A stretch of DNA of 64,000 nucleotides from Nevskiaceae bacterium. GTDB taxonomy: Bacteria; Pseudomonadota; Gammaproteobacteria; Steroidobacterales; Steroidobacteraceae. The notes under the pieces were generated by a model. That model was not told where the DNA came from. It saw only the letters and a program-made list of their open reading frames with translations, and ran no database searches. The stretch is from contig VEQP01000009.1 of NCBI GenBank assembly GCA_018883185.1, positions 1 to 64,000 of the forward strand, given 5' to 3'. Shown in pieces: positions 21,935 through 31,509 of this stretch; the first letter of the stretch is position 1; each line of letters opens with the position of its first letter. Position numbers and translations under genes: made by a program.

Positions 21935-24009
21935 ACGTGCGGGCGACCGCTGCGGTGCGGTATCGGTGGCGCTGGCAGTTCGGCGTGCTGGTGGCGTTCG
22001 CCCTGTGCTCGGCGCCGACGGTCGCGGCCGACGTCGCCGTTGTCGAGTCGCCGGAAAAAGTGTTGCGAGTGACGGTATCCATCAACGGCGAGGGTCGGGT
22101 CGGGTACCGTGTCGATCGACTCGGCAAGCCTGTCATCGGCGAATCACGCCTCGGTTTCATCTTTGCCGATGCACCGAAGTTCGAGCGCAACTTCGCGATG
22201 GTCGACAGCACCACCCGCTCGGCGGACTCCACGTGGGAGCAGCCCTGGGGTGAGCGACGCTTCGTGCGCGATCGGCACAATGAATTACGCGTGAGGTTGC
22301 GTGAGAGCAAGGCGCCGTACCCGGCTGCGACTGCGCGCGAATTCACGGTCGTATTCCGCGTTTTCGACGATGGGCTCGGCTTTCGCTACGAGTTTCCCGA
22401 TCAAGCGGCGCTGAAGCAGGTCAACATCACTGACGAACTGACTGAATTTCATCTGCTCGATGCGCAGACGGCCTGGTGGATTCCGGCCGGCGAGTGGAAT
22501 CGCTACGAGTACCTGTACAACCGCACGCCTGCCACCGAGGTCGGCCAGGCGCACACGCCGGTGACTTTCCGCATGACCAATGGCCTGCATGTCGCCGTGC
22601 ATGAAGCGGCGCTGGTGGACTATTCGGCGATGTGGCTGCGCCGTGTCGAGGGCACGCGATTTAAGGCGACGTTGTCCCCCGCGGCCACCGGACCACGCGT
22701 ACAGCGGACCGCGCCCTTCCACACGCCATGGCGCAGCTTGCAGATTGCCGAGCGCGCGGCTGGCTTGTACATGTCGGATCTGATCCTCAACCTCAACGAG
22801 CCGAACGCGCTCGGCGATGTGTCGTGGGTCAAGCCGCACAAGTACGTGGGGATCTGGTGGAGTCTGCACCTCGATACCGAGACCTGGTCATCGGGTCCTA
22901 AGCACGGTGCCACCACGGCCAATGCACGCCGCTACATCGATTTCGCCGCAGCCAATGGGTTTCGTAGCGTGCTCATCGAGGGTTGGAATCTCGGTTGGGA
23001 GGCTGACTGGTTTGCAAACGGCGAGTCCTTCGACTTTACGAAGGCCTATCCTGATTTCGATCTCGAGGCGGTTGCTGCCTACGGGCGCAGCAAAGGCGTA
23101 CGGCTCATGGGGCATCACGAAACCTCAGGGTTCGCCTCGCATTACGAATCACAGCTCGGGGCGGCGCTCGATTTGAGCGCGCGACTCGGTATCGAGGCGA
23201 TCAAGACCGGCTATGTCGCCGATGCGGGCGGTGCGAAGTTCCTCGATCCGGATGGCACGATGCGTTTCGAGTGGCACGACGGGCAGGCAATGTCGCGTCA
23301 TCACCTCAAGGTCGTGACCGAGGCCGCGCGAAGGCGGATCGCCATCAATCCGCACGAGCCCATCAAAGATACGGGTTTGCGCCGCACCTACCCGAACTGG
23401 GTAGCCCGCGAGGGCGCACGCGGCATGGAGTACAACGCCTGGGGATCTCCGCCGAATCCGCCCGAGCATGAAGCCAACTTGTTCTTCACGCGTATGCTCG
23501 CCGGGCCGATGGATTTCACGCCTGGCGTGTTGAGTCTCGTGGGGCGCAACGGCCAAAAGTTCCAGTCGACCATCGCCAAGCAGTTGGCGCAGTACGTCGT
23601 GCTTTACAGCCCGATCCAAATGGCGGCGGACCTGCCGGAAAATTACGCGCGTTACCCCGGGCCGTTCCAGTTCATCAAGGATGTGCCGGTCGATTGGCAG
23701 GACACGCGCGTGCTTGACGGCGAGGTTGGAGATTTCGTCACCGTGGCCCGCAAGGACCGCGCGAGCGAAGACTGGTACATCGGTGGTGTCACCGACGAAG
23801 TGGCACGGTCCCTGGAAATCTCGCTCGATTTTCTCTCGCCAGGCCAGCGGTATCGCGCACGAATTTATCGGGACGGCGACGGCGCCGACTGGCAGACGAA
23901 TCCGCACGCCATCATCATCGAGACGCGTATGGCCAAGCAGGGTGATCGTTGGCGAATTCCTGTTGCTGCGGGCGGGGGCTTCGCCATCCGGCTTGAGGCG
24001 CTGCAATGA
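21931..24009 (+). CDS. GH97 alpha-glucosidase, SusB-like
   Basis: A 692-residue glycoside hydrolase family 97 enzyme: N-terminal beta-sandwich, central barrel (FRSVLIEGWNLGWE), C-terminal sheet. It has a signal peptide (FGVLVAFALCSAPTVAAD). Glu residues E397 (HHETSG), E476 (NPHEP) and E500 (GMEYNAW) correspond to the SusB set Glu439, Glu508 and Glu532; the 24-residue gap between the last two is the same. This supports the inverting alpha-glucosidase group rather than the retaining one, which lacks the two base Glu. It acts in the periplasm on oligosaccharides. The start at 21931 overlaps the upstream stop as ATGA. Confidence 0.92.
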   Translation: MNVRATAAVRYRWRWQFGVLVAFALCSAPTVAADVAVVESPEKVLRVTVSINGEGRVGYRVDRLGKPVIGESRLGFIFADAPKFERNFAMVDSTTRSADSTWEQPWGERRFVRDRHNELRVRLRESKAPYPAATAREFTVVFRVFDDGLGFRYEFPDQAALKQVNITDELTEFHLLDAQTAWWIPAGEWNRYEYLYNRTPATEVGQAHTPVTFRMTNGLHVAVHEAALVDYSAMWLRRVEGTRFKATLSPAATGPRVQRTAPFHTPWRSLQIAERAAGLYMSDLILNLNEPNALGDVSWVKPHKYVGIWWSLHLDTETWSSGPKHGATTANARRYIDFAAANGFRSVLIEGWNLGWEADWFANGESFDFTKAYPDFDLEAVAAYGRSKGVRLMGHHETSGFASHYESQLGAALDLSARLGIEAIKTGYVADAGGAKFLDPDGTMRFEWHDGQAMSRHHLKVVTEAARRRIAINPHEPIKDTGLRRTYPNWVAREGARGMEYNAWGSPPNPPEHEANLFFTRMLAGPMDFTPGVLSLVGRNGQKFQSTIAKQLAQYVVLYSPIQMAADLPENYARYPGPFQFIKDVPVDWQDTRVLDGEVGDFVTVARKDRASEDWYIGGVTDEVARSLEISLDFLSPGQRYRARIYRDGDGADWQTNPHAIIIETRMAKQGDRWRIPVAAGGGFAIRLEALQ

Positions 24010-25394
24010 TCGGGCGACATATCGCGCGTGTGCTGCTCGCTTCGATCGTCCTTGTGCTCGCAGCGTGCAGCGCCCGTCACGAGCCCGACTCGCTCGTAAA
24101 GGTGAAACCAGCCGAGTGGACGCGCGATGCTGTCATTTACCAGGTGAATCTTCGACAGTTCACCGCCGAGGGGACGCTGGCTGCTGCGCAGCAGCAATTA
24201 CCGCGACTCAAGGCGCTCGGCGTCGATATTCTCTGGCTGATGCCGATCCATCCGATCGGCGCGAAGAACCGCAAGGGCTCGCTCGGCAGTCCGTATGCCG
24301 TGCGCGATTATCGGGCCGTCAATCCTGAGTTCGGGACCTTCGATGATCTGAAGCGCTTCGTCGACCAGGCTCATTCACTCGGCATGCGGGTGATCCTCGA
24401 CTGGGTCGCCAATCACAGTGCCTGGGACAACCCCCTCGTCGACCAGCATCCCGACTGGTACGAGCGCGATTGGAAGGGCGATTTCCATCCGACGTCGTGG
24501 TGGGACTGGTCCGATATCATCGAGTTCGACTATTCGAAGCGCGAGTTGCGTCGCTACATGGCGGACGCCATGGCGTTCTGGGTGCGCGAGGCGGGCGTTG
24601 ATGGCTTCCGTTGCGATGTCGCTGCGTATGTGCCGCTCGACTTCTGGAACGAGGTTCGACGCGAACTGGACGCGATCAAGCCAGTGTTCATGCTTGCGGA
24701 GGCTGCTTCGCGCGACATGCACTACGAAGCGTTCGATGCCACCTATGCCTGGGGTCTGCACTCGGCACTGCATGAAGTTGCCCGCAAGGGAGCCAGCGTG
24801 GACGCACTCGCCGGACACTATTCCGAGCAGGACAATCTTTTCCCGCGCGGCAGCATGCGCATGGTGTTCACCAGCAACCATGACAAGAACTCCTGGGAGG
24901 GAACCGAGTTCGAGATGTTCGGCGATGCGGTCCGTGCCGCCATCGTGCTGACTTTCGTCGGCGATGGCATTCCGCTCATTTACAACGGACAAGAGGCGGG
25001 CAACAACAAGCGCCTGGCATTTTTCGAACGTGACCCGCTCGTCTGGCAGGAACATCCACACGCAGTGCTGTTCAAGCGACTCATTGAGCTTAAGAGCGGC
25101 AACTCGGCACTGCACAACGGCCCCTGGGGCGCGCGCATGATCCGCGTTGCCAACGACTCGCCGCAACGTGTGCTGTCGTTCGTACGAGCCAACGAGTCCG
25201 ACAAGGTGCTGGCCTTGTTCAATTTCTCGGCGGAACCTCGCAGCGTGATGTTGCGCGAGTCGCTGGCGTACGGCCAGTACACGGATTTCTTCGCCGCGCG
25301 CAGCGTGACGATTGATGCCGGCACGACGATCGACTTGCCCCCTTGGGGGTACGCGGTGCTGACTGCCAAGACCGGAGCGGAGGGCGCCCGGTGA
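24006..25394 (+). CDS. GH13 alpha-amylase family lipoprotein
   Basis: A 462-residue GH13 enzyme anchored by a lipobox (LVLAACS, Cys about residue 21), so it sits on the outer or inner membrane facing the periplasm. The opening RDAVIYQVNLRQFT and the motifs with D204 (GFRCDVA), E232 (MLAEAA) and D293 (TSNHD) show a complete active site. It is shorter than the other two GH13 proteins and lacks an extra C-terminal domain. It overlaps GH97 by ATGA and the antiporter by GTGA. It probably trims short maltooligosaccharides near the receptor; the exact specificity is open. Confidence 0.88.
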   Translation: MIGRHIARVLLASIVLVLAACSARHEPDSLVKVKPAEWTRDAVIYQVNLRQFTAEGTLAAAQQQLPRLKALGVDILWLMPIHPIGAKNRKGSLGSPYAVRDYRAVNPEFGTFDDLKRFVDQAHSLGMRVILDWVANHSAWDNPLVDQHPDWYERDWKGDFHPTSWWDWSDIIEFDYSKRELRRYMADAMAFWVREAGVDGFRCDVAAYVPLDFWNEVRRELDAIKPVFMLAEAASRDMHYEAFDATYAWGLHSALHEVARKGASVDALAGHYSEQDNLFPRGSMRMVFTSNHDKNSWEGTEFEMFGDAVRAAIVLTFVGDGIPLIYNGQEAGNNKRLAFFERDPLVWQEHPHAVLFKRLIELKSGNSALHNGPWGARMIRVANDSPQRVLSFVRANESDKVLALFNFSAEPRSVMLRESLAYGQYTDFFAARSVTIDAGTTIDLPPWGYAVLTAKTGAEGAR

Positions 25395-26578
25395 CCGTCA
25401 GCGAGCTGTATCTGCTTGCCTTGCTGGTCATCTTCACCGTGCCCTTTTTGGTCTGGCGTCTCGGTCGCACCGATCATTTCGCGCCGCTCGTCGTGGTGCA
25501 GATCGTCACTGGAATACTGCTTGGGCCCGGCGTGCTGGGCGCGTGGCTTCCTGAGTACTACGAGTTCATTTTCACTGCCCCGGTGGTGCAGTCGCTCAAT
25601 GCCGTCGCACTCTGGGCGGTGATGTTGTTCGTGTTTCTCGCCGGTCTCGAGCTCGATTTGAGCAGTGCCTGGCGAGAGCGGCGCGATAGTGCCATCGCTG
25701 CGGGGTTTGCGCTGGTCACGCCACTCTGTGCTGGCGCGCTGGTGGCGGTCTGGTTGGTTGCCGACGGTGGTTGGATGGGCGAGGCGGCCGAGAGTTGGCA
25801 ATTTGTGCTGGGTATCGGCATGGCATCAGCGGTCACGGCGCTGCCGATTCTGGCGCTCTTCCTTGAGCGGCTGCAGCTACTTAAACAGCCGCTTGGGCAA
25901 CGAATTCTGCGCTACGCCAGCCTCGACGATGTCCTCATCTGGGCCGTGCTGGCGCTGATCCTGATGGACTGGCAGCGGCTGGGAAAGCAGGCAATGTTCC
26001 TTGCGGCATTCATCCTAGTGGCCTACGTCGTGCGCCGCTTGATGCCGCGGATCACGCAAACGGATCGGTGGTATGTCGCTCTGGTCTGGTTGGCCGCCTG
26101 CGGGCTCGGTGCCGACTGGTGTGGGTTGCACTTCATGGTGGGTGCCTTCCTCGCGGGTGCGGTGCTCGATCACCAGTGGTTCGGTGAGGCGGAGTTGGCG
26201 ATGACTCGGCGACTCGTTCTGCTGCTGCTGATGCCGGTGTTTTTCCTCAGCACTGGCTTGCGTACCAACTGGGAGATGGGCGGGTTCGCCGTGATCGTGA
26301 CGGCAGCTCTGCTGTTGTTCGCTTCCGTGGGCGGCAAGCTGCTCGGTATTCGTCTCGCGGGGCGTGTGCTCGGGTGGACGGCTCTCGATGAAAAGATCAT
26401 CGGCTGGCTGCTGCAGACCAAGGCGCTGATTGAGATCATCTTCGCCAGTGTGCTGCTCGATCGGCAGGTGATCACTTCCGCGACGTTCACGGCACTGCTG
26501 CTCATGGCCGTGATGAGCACCATGCTCACCATTCCTCGGGTTACGCCGCTGCTGAAGCGCGCTCTAGGCGCGGGATAG
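25391..26578 (+). CDS. Cation/proton antiporter, CPA2 (KefB/NapA-like) family
   Basis: A 395-residue membrane protein with about 12 helices and the Na+/H+ exchanger fold (PF00999). Features include GILLGPGVLG, FLAGLELD and the ASAVTALPILALFLE segment. It lacks the C-terminal TrkA-N domain of Kef channels. The GTG start at 25391 overlaps the preceding stop as GTGA, so it is part of the amylase operon; why an antiporter is there is unclear. It may sustain the sodium gradient that the SSS symporter uses. The next gene is convergent, with only 2 bases between the stops. Confidence 0.87.
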   Translation: MTVSELYLLALLVIFTVPFLVWRLGRTDHFAPLVVVQIVTGILLGPGVLGAWLPEYYEFIFTAPVVQSLNAVALWAVMLFVFLAGLELDLSSAWRERRDSAIAAGFALVTPLCAGALVAVWLVADGGWMGEAAESWQFVLGIGMASAVTALPILALFLERLQLLKQPLGQRILRYASLDDVLIWAVLALILMDWQRLGKQAMFLAAFILVAYVVRRLMPRITQTDRWYVALVWLAACGLGADWCGLHFMVGAFLAGAVLDHQWFGEAELAMTRRLVLLLLMPVFFLSTGLRTNWEMGGFAVIVTAALLLFASVGGKLLGIRLAGRVLGWTALDEKIIGWLLQTKALIEIIFASVLLDRQVITSATFTALLLMAVMSTMLTIPRVTPLLKRALGAG

Positions 26579-26580
26579 CC

Positions 26581-28479
26581 TCAGGTCGCTGGCGCAAGCA
26601 CGGCGCGGATGTCGTCGATGACGGCGGGGTCCTCGATCGTGGCGGGGATCTCGAACGCTCGACCATCGGCGATGGCGCGCATCGTCGCGCGTAGCACTTT
26701 GCCGCTGCGCGTCTTGGGCAGTCGCGTCACGATGTGGCAGCGCTGAAAGCTCGCGACCGGACCCACTTCCTCACGCACTCGTTGGACGAGATCAGCCACG
26801 AGTGCATCGGCTGCGATGCTACCCGAGCTGATTCCGACCCCGGCTTTCAGCACTACGAGCCCCACGGGTATTGTGCCCTTGAGTGCATCGGCCACGCCGA
26901 TGACGGCACATTCGGCGACTGCCGCATGACCCGCGAGCGCCTGCTCAAGCTCGCCCGTGGAGAGTCGGTGGCCTGCGACGTTGATGACATCATCGATGCG
27001 GCCCATCACGTGTACATAGCCGTCTTCGTCGATGTGACCGCCGTCACCCGTGGTGTAGTAGCCGGGATGGGCGCGCAGGTAGGCCGCATGAAACCCTTCC
27101 GCGTCGTTCCATAACGTCGGCAGGCAACCGGGCGGCAGCGGCAACTTGATCGCCAACTCACCCTGAGTGTTGGGTGGCAGCACTTGCCCTTCGGCGTCGA
27201 GCACCTCGATCTGATAACCCGGCAAGGGTCGCGTGGGGCTCCCCGGCTTTATCGGCAAGAGACCGAGACCCAGCGCATTGGCCACCATCGGCCAGCCCGT
27301 CTCGGTCTGCCACCAATGATCGATCACCGGGCGATCGAGCTTGTCACCGGCCCACCGCACTGTGTCGGGATCGGCGCGTTCGCCCGCGAGAAACAGCGCT
27401 CGCAGGCTGTCGAGCTTCGCGGCACGCATGAATGCTCCGTCCGGATCTTCGCGCTTGATCGCGCGCATCGCGGTGGGTGCGGTGAATAGCGCGGTTACGC
27501 CGTAGCGCTCGACGATGCGCCAATACGCACCCGCATCCGGCGTGCCCACCGGTTTGCCCTCGTAGAGGATGCTCGCGCAGCCGTGCAACAACGGACCGTA
27601 GACGATGTAGGAGTGACCTACGACCCAGCCGATATCGGAGGCTGCCCAGAACGTCTCGCCAGAGTTTGCGGCGTAGACGTTGTGCATCGACCAAGCGAGC
27701 GCGACGAGATAGCCCCCGGTATCCCGTACGACCCCTTTCGGTTTGCCGGTGGTACCTGAGGTATAGAGCACATAGAGCGGCGCATGCGCAGGCATCGGCA
27801 CCGGCTCGACCCACGGCGCATCGCGCAGAGCTTGCTGCCATTCGAGGTCGATTTCTGGGCGCAAGGTCGCGGGCCCTTGCGGGCGCTGCAGGATCACGCA
27901 GTGTGACGGCTCGTGTTCGGCGAGCTCCATCGCCTTGCAAAGCAGACCGTGATAGTCCACGACGCGACCGGGTTCGAGACCGCAGGACGCCGACAAGATC
28001 ACCGTTGGTCGTGCATCGTCGATGCGCACGGCCAACTCCCGCGCCGCAAAGCCCCCGAACACCACCGAGTGAATCGCGCCGAGCCTCGCGCAGGCCAGCA
28101 TCGCGAACACAGCCTCGGGCACCATCGGCATGTAAATGATCACTCGATCGCCTGCGGCCACACCGAGACGACGCAGCGCTCCGGCGAGTCGGGCGACTTC
28201 ATCTTGCAGTTCGGCGTAACTGATATGGCGTTCGCTCTGCGTCATCGCGCTGACGTGAATCAGCGCCGTGTGTGCGCCACGTCCCGCCGCGACATGCCGG
28301 TCCACGGCGTTATCGCAGGCGTTGAGCTCACCATCGCCAAACCAGCGACCATTCGGTGTGTCACGCAGCTCACAGCCGACGGTGGGAGAGCGACTCCAGC
28401 GGATGGCCTGCGCCGCTTCCAGCCAAAAACCCTGCGGGTCGGCCCGCCAGCGTTCGTATTGCTGGAGTTGCCGACTCAT
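26581..28479 (-). CDS. prpE: Propionyl-CoA synthetase, PrpE-like acyl-CoA ligase
   Basis: A 632-residue AMP-binding enzyme of the acetyl/propionyl-CoA synthetase family. Motifs include YTSGTTGKPKGV (P-loop), YEGKPVGTPDAG, WWQTETGW and the C-terminal KTRSGKVLR whose Lys is the usual acylation site. The run GYLVALAWSMHNVY and SDIGWVVGHSYIVYGPL resembles PrpE more than Acs. It makes propionyl-CoA (or a related short acyl-CoA) from the acid, ATP and CoA. It is third in an operon with a GMC oxidoreductase and an MFS carrier (ATGA overlap), so a short acid from an oxidised substrate is a fair inference. Confidence 0.9.
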   Translation of the reverse strand: MSRQLQQYERWRADPQGFWLEAAQAIRWSRSPTVGCELRDTPNGRWFGDGELNACDNAVDRHVAAGRGAHTALIHVSAMTQSERHISYAELQDEVARLAGALRRLGVAAGDRVIIYMPMVPEAVFAMLACARLGAIHSVVFGGFAARELAVRIDDARPTVILSASCGLEPGRVVDYHGLLCKAMELAEHEPSHCVILQRPQGPATLRPEIDLEWQQALRDAPWVEPVPMPAHAPLYVLYTSGTTGKPKGVVRDTGGYLVALAWSMHNVYAANSGETFWAASDIGWVVGHSYIVYGPLLHGCASILYEGKPVGTPDAGAYWRIVERYGVTALFTAPTAMRAIKREDPDGAFMRAAKLDSLRALFLAGERADPDTVRWAGDKLDRPVIDHWWQTETGWPMVANALGLGLLPIKPGSPTRPLPGYQIEVLDAEGQVLPPNTQGELAIKLPLPPGCLPTLWNDAEGFHAAYLRAHPGYYTTGDGGHIDEDGYVHVMGRIDDVINVAGHRLSTGELEQALAGHAAVAECAVIGVADALKGTIPVGLVVLKAGVGISSGSIAADALVADLVQRVREEVGPVASFQRCHIVTRLPKTRSGKVLRATMRAIADGRAFEIPATIEDPAVIDDIRAVLAPAT

Positions 28480-29807
28480 GCGGCAGACAGTTGCCGAAGG
28501 CCTCGAAAGCCGCAGCGTACGAGCAGTGCGCCGCCGAGCAGCAATAGCGCCGGGGCCACCATCAACGAGCGGCTTACAAGTTCGGGAGAACCAAACACGA
28601 GGTCAGTGAATAAGGCGACTACGAGTGGTCCGCCCGCCTGACCGACGATGTTGGCGATCAGTAGATACATCGCAACCAGCAGACCGCGCATACGCGAGGG
28701 GCAGATCACCGGAATCAGCGCAGGGCCTGCGCCGAAGGGCATGGTGCCAAAGAAAACGGCTGGCGCGAGTAGCGCAACGGCCCACTCGGCGCTAGTCATC
28801 ATCGGGAAGGCAATAACGAACGGCACGGTGACGAGCGCGGCATAGCAGGCGGTGCGCAGATGGCCATCACGTATACCGCGCGCTTGCAGTCGATCGGCAA
28901 TCCAGCCCCCGGTGATGACGCCGCCCGTGCCACAGAAAAGAAAAATCAGTCCGTAGGCATAGCCGACTTGTGAGGCGTTCCAGCCGAGGTTACGTATGAA
29001 GTGTGCAGGCACCCAGGCGCCGAGGCAGAACTGCACGGCTGCGAGCACCGAGATGCCAAAGAACACGGCCACGAACACGCCGAGGTTGCTGCGAACGAAC
29101 TGCAGCACTTCGACAAGCGAGGGGTTGTCCTGAGTGCCGGCGGCACTCGTCGAGCGCCGCTCGGGTTCGCGTACCGTCAGCAGGAACCAGATCACGACGA
29201 TAAACCCTGGTAGGGCGCCGAGCACGAAGGCCGCTTCCCAGGGGCGCATTTCGCCAAACACCGGCAACACCACCTGGTCGAGCGCCGAGAGCTGTGCGAT
29301 CAACCAGCCGCCCACGAGCAATGCGACGCCAGAGCCGACGAAGCTCGCGCCCGTAAAGACGCTGACGGGCAAGGACACGCGATGCGAGCGGAACAGGTCG
29401 CCGAGCATCGAGAACCCTGAGGGCGTGAGGGTGGCTTCACCCACACCGACCGCGGTACGCGCGAGGAACAATTGCAGGAAATTTTTGGCAAGACCGCAGG
29501 CTGCGGCAGCCATCGTCCAGATGACGATGCCGACGGCAATGATGCGTCGACGATTGCCCGTGTCGGCAAGTCGACCGAGCGGCACTGCGGCAATGGCGTA
29601 GAACAAGGCAAACGCGAGGCCTTGCAGCAGGCTGATCTGCGTGTCGGAGATCGCGAGGTCTGCTTTGATGTCCTCGACCAGCAGGTTGATGATCTGCCGG
29701 TCGATGAAGGCCACCATCGCACAGACACAGAGTACGAACACCACGTACCAACCATAGGCCTCGCTCGGCCACGAGCGTTCGTCATCGGCCTTGACGGACG
29801 CATTCAT
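28476..29807 (-). CDS. MFS transporter, spinster-like
   Basis: A 443-residue 12-helix carrier of the major facilitator superfamily. It opens with YVVFVLCVCAMVAFIDRQIINLLVEDIK and has the loop motif GRLADTGNRRR. The family includes carriers for organic acids, sphingolipid-like compounds and drugs, so the substrate is not predictable. It overlaps both neighbours by 4 bases (GMC upstream, prpE downstream), so it is probably the uptake step for that pathway. Confidence 0.88.
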   Translation of the reverse strand: MNASVKADDERSWPSEAYGWYVVFVLCVCAMVAFIDRQIINLLVEDIKADLAISDTQISLLQGLAFALFYAIAAVPLGRLADTGNRRRIIAVGIVIWTMAAAACGLAKNFLQLFLARTAVGVGEATLTPSGFSMLGDLFRSHRVSLPVSVFTGASFVGSGVALLVGGWLIAQLSALDQVVLPVFGEMRPWEAAFVLGALPGFIVVIWFLLTVREPERRSTSAAGTQDNPSLVEVLQFVRSNLGVFVAVFFGISVLAAVQFCLGAWVPAHFIRNLGWNASQVGYAYGLIFLFCGTGGVITGGWIADRLQARGIRDGHLRTACYAALVTVPFVIAFPMMTSAEWAVALLAPAVFFGTMPFGAGPALIPVICPSRMRGLLVAMYLLIANIVGQAGGPLVVALFTDLVFGSPELVSRSLMVAPALLLLGGALLVRCGFRGLRQLSAA

Positions 29808-31408
29808 CGCCGACGGTCCGCGAGTATGAAATCCGCGGCGCGCTCGCCGATCATCATTGCGGCGGCGTTGGTATTCGCCGAGACGAGACTCGGCATGATG
29901 GACGCATCGACCACTCGGACCCCCTCCACACCACGCACGCTGAGCTGCGGGGTGACTACCGCCTCCGCATCGGAACCCATGCGACAGGTGCCGACGGGAT
30001 GGTAGCCGAGAAAGCTCGTCTTACGAATGTGCTCGATCCACGCAGCATCGTCCTGCACCGCGGGCCCTGGCAGGAACTCACCACGCATGTAGGGGGCGAA
30101 GGCTGAGGCTTCAAGTAGCCGTCGCGCGAGTTTGCAGCCGGCAAGTTGGCGCCGTAGATCGTCCGGGTGATCAAGCAAGCGATGCTCGATGCGGATGGGA
30201 TCGGCCGCATTGGCCGAGCGCAGACTCAAACGTCCGCGTGTTGCGGGCCGACAGGTGTTGAAAACGATCGAAACGGCCGGACCGAGATACGGCACCACGC
30301 CACGCTCATCAAACGAAAAGGCAAAAGGACCGAACAGGAACTGCAAATCAGGTTCAGGTTCGGACGGGTCGGAGCGCAGGAAGGCCACGGCATGGGGGTA
30401 GGGACTCGAGGCCGGACCGCGTCCGGTGAAGAGCCAGTACGCCGCGTTGCGCGCCATGCGCCACGGCGTGGCATCCATGTTGTAGGTGCGTTGGTTGACC
30501 TGAGCACACACCACCGAGTTCGGATGCTCCTGCAGATTGCCGCCCACGGCGGCTCGATCCACGCGCGTGGCGATGCCGTGATTCTGCAGCGCAGCGCCGG
30601 GGCCGATGCCAGAGAGCATCAGCAACTTGGGTGAACCCAAGGACCCCGAGCTGAGCACGACCTCGCCGCCCGAGTTGAGTGCGAAGCGATGGGTTGAGCC
30701 GTCTTCCGCTCGGGCCTCGACGCCACTGCAGCGCGAGCCCTCAAACGTCAGCTGCTGCACGGCAAATCCGGTGCGGATCTCAAGGTTGCGGCGCTGCTTT
30801 GCGGTACTGAGATAAGCGCGGGCCGCACTCCATCGCCAGCCGCGATGCTGCGTGACCTGCGGTTCGGCGGCGCCTTCTTGGCGTTCGCCGTTGTAGTCGG
30901 CATTGGCGGCAAAGCCGAGTTCCTCGGCCGCCTCGACAAAAACCGAACCCAGCGGATGGCGCGTGCGCAGGCGGGAGACGTGCATCGGGCCCTCACGACC
31001 GCGCCAGCTGTCCTCGCCGAGTACCGAATTTTCCAGTCGCTTGAAGTAGGGCAGCACGTCATCGAACGACCAACCGGGATTGCCTGCAGCCGCCCAGGCG
31101 TCGTAGTCGCTGCGTGCGCCGCGAACGAACAACATGCCGTTGATCGAGCTCGAGCCGCCGAGCGTGCGGCCGGCCGGCCACAGATCAACCTTGCCGTGAC
31201 GTGAGTCGTCAGGCTCGGCGAGCAGGCACCAGTCATAACGCGGGTTGCCAATGGCCTTAATGAGCGCCGCAGGCACGTGGATGTAGGGCGAGCGGTCGCT
31301 AGGCCCGGCTTCGAGCAGCAGCACCCGGGTGGCCGGATCTTCGGAGAGCCGATGGGCGAGCGCGCAGCCTGCAGAGCCTGCGCCGACGATGATGTAGTCC
31401 CAGTTCAT
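29804..31408 (-). CDS. GMC family oxidoreductase (choline dehydrogenase-like)
   Basis: A 534-residue FAD enzyme. The start MNWDYIIVGAGSAGCALAHRL carries the Rossmann dinucleotide motif. The GMC signatures follow (GGSSSINGMLFVRG, GSLGSPKLLMLSGIG), and the C-terminus has HPVGTCRMG with the catalytic His and NTNAAAMMIGERA with Asn. It oxidises an alcohol to an aldehyde or acid. ATG 31408 fits the FAD motif at the extreme N-terminus; an upstream in-frame start would add 29 unlikely residues. First gene of the three-gene minus-strand unit, divergent from LysR. No signal peptide is seen. Confidence 0.9.
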   Translation of the reverse strand: MNWDYIIVGAGSAGCALAHRLSEDPATRVLLLEAGPSDRSPYIHVPAALIKAIGNPRYDWCLLAEPDDSRHGKVDLWPAGRTLGGSSSINGMLFVRGARSDYDAWAAAGNPGWSFDDVLPYFKRLENSVLGEDSWRGREGPMHVSRLRTRHPLGSVFVEAAEELGFAANADYNGERQEGAAEPQVTQHRGWRWSAARAYLSTAKQRRNLEIRTGFAVQQLTFEGSRCSGVEARAEDGSTHRFALNSGGEVVLSSGSLGSPKLLMLSGIGPGAALQNHGIATRVDRAAVGGNLQEHPNSVVCAQVNQRTYNMDATPWRMARNAAYWLFTGRGPASSPYPHAVAFLRSDPSEPEPDLQFLFGPFAFSFDERGVVPYLGPAVSIVFNTCRPATRGRLSLRSANAADPIRIEHRLLDHPDDLRRQLAGCKLARRLLEASAFAPYMRGEFLPGPAVQDDAAWIEHIRKTSFLGYHPVGTCRMGSDAEAVVTPQLSVRGVEGVRVVDASIMPSLVSANTNAAAMMIGERAADFILADRRR

Positions 31409-31509
31409 AGTCCGAGTCTGGTCATCCCTGCCATAGCCAAACCAATTGATTCCGTTGCACAATCCATGCGTTCGCTGCATCGCGAACCTATTCATCCGGC
31501 GATCATTCC

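Noticed and set aside
18517..26578. Natural-product cluster because of the halogenase
   Set aside because: No synthetase, synthase, carrier protein or flavin reductase gene is present; the neighbours are carbohydrate enzymes.
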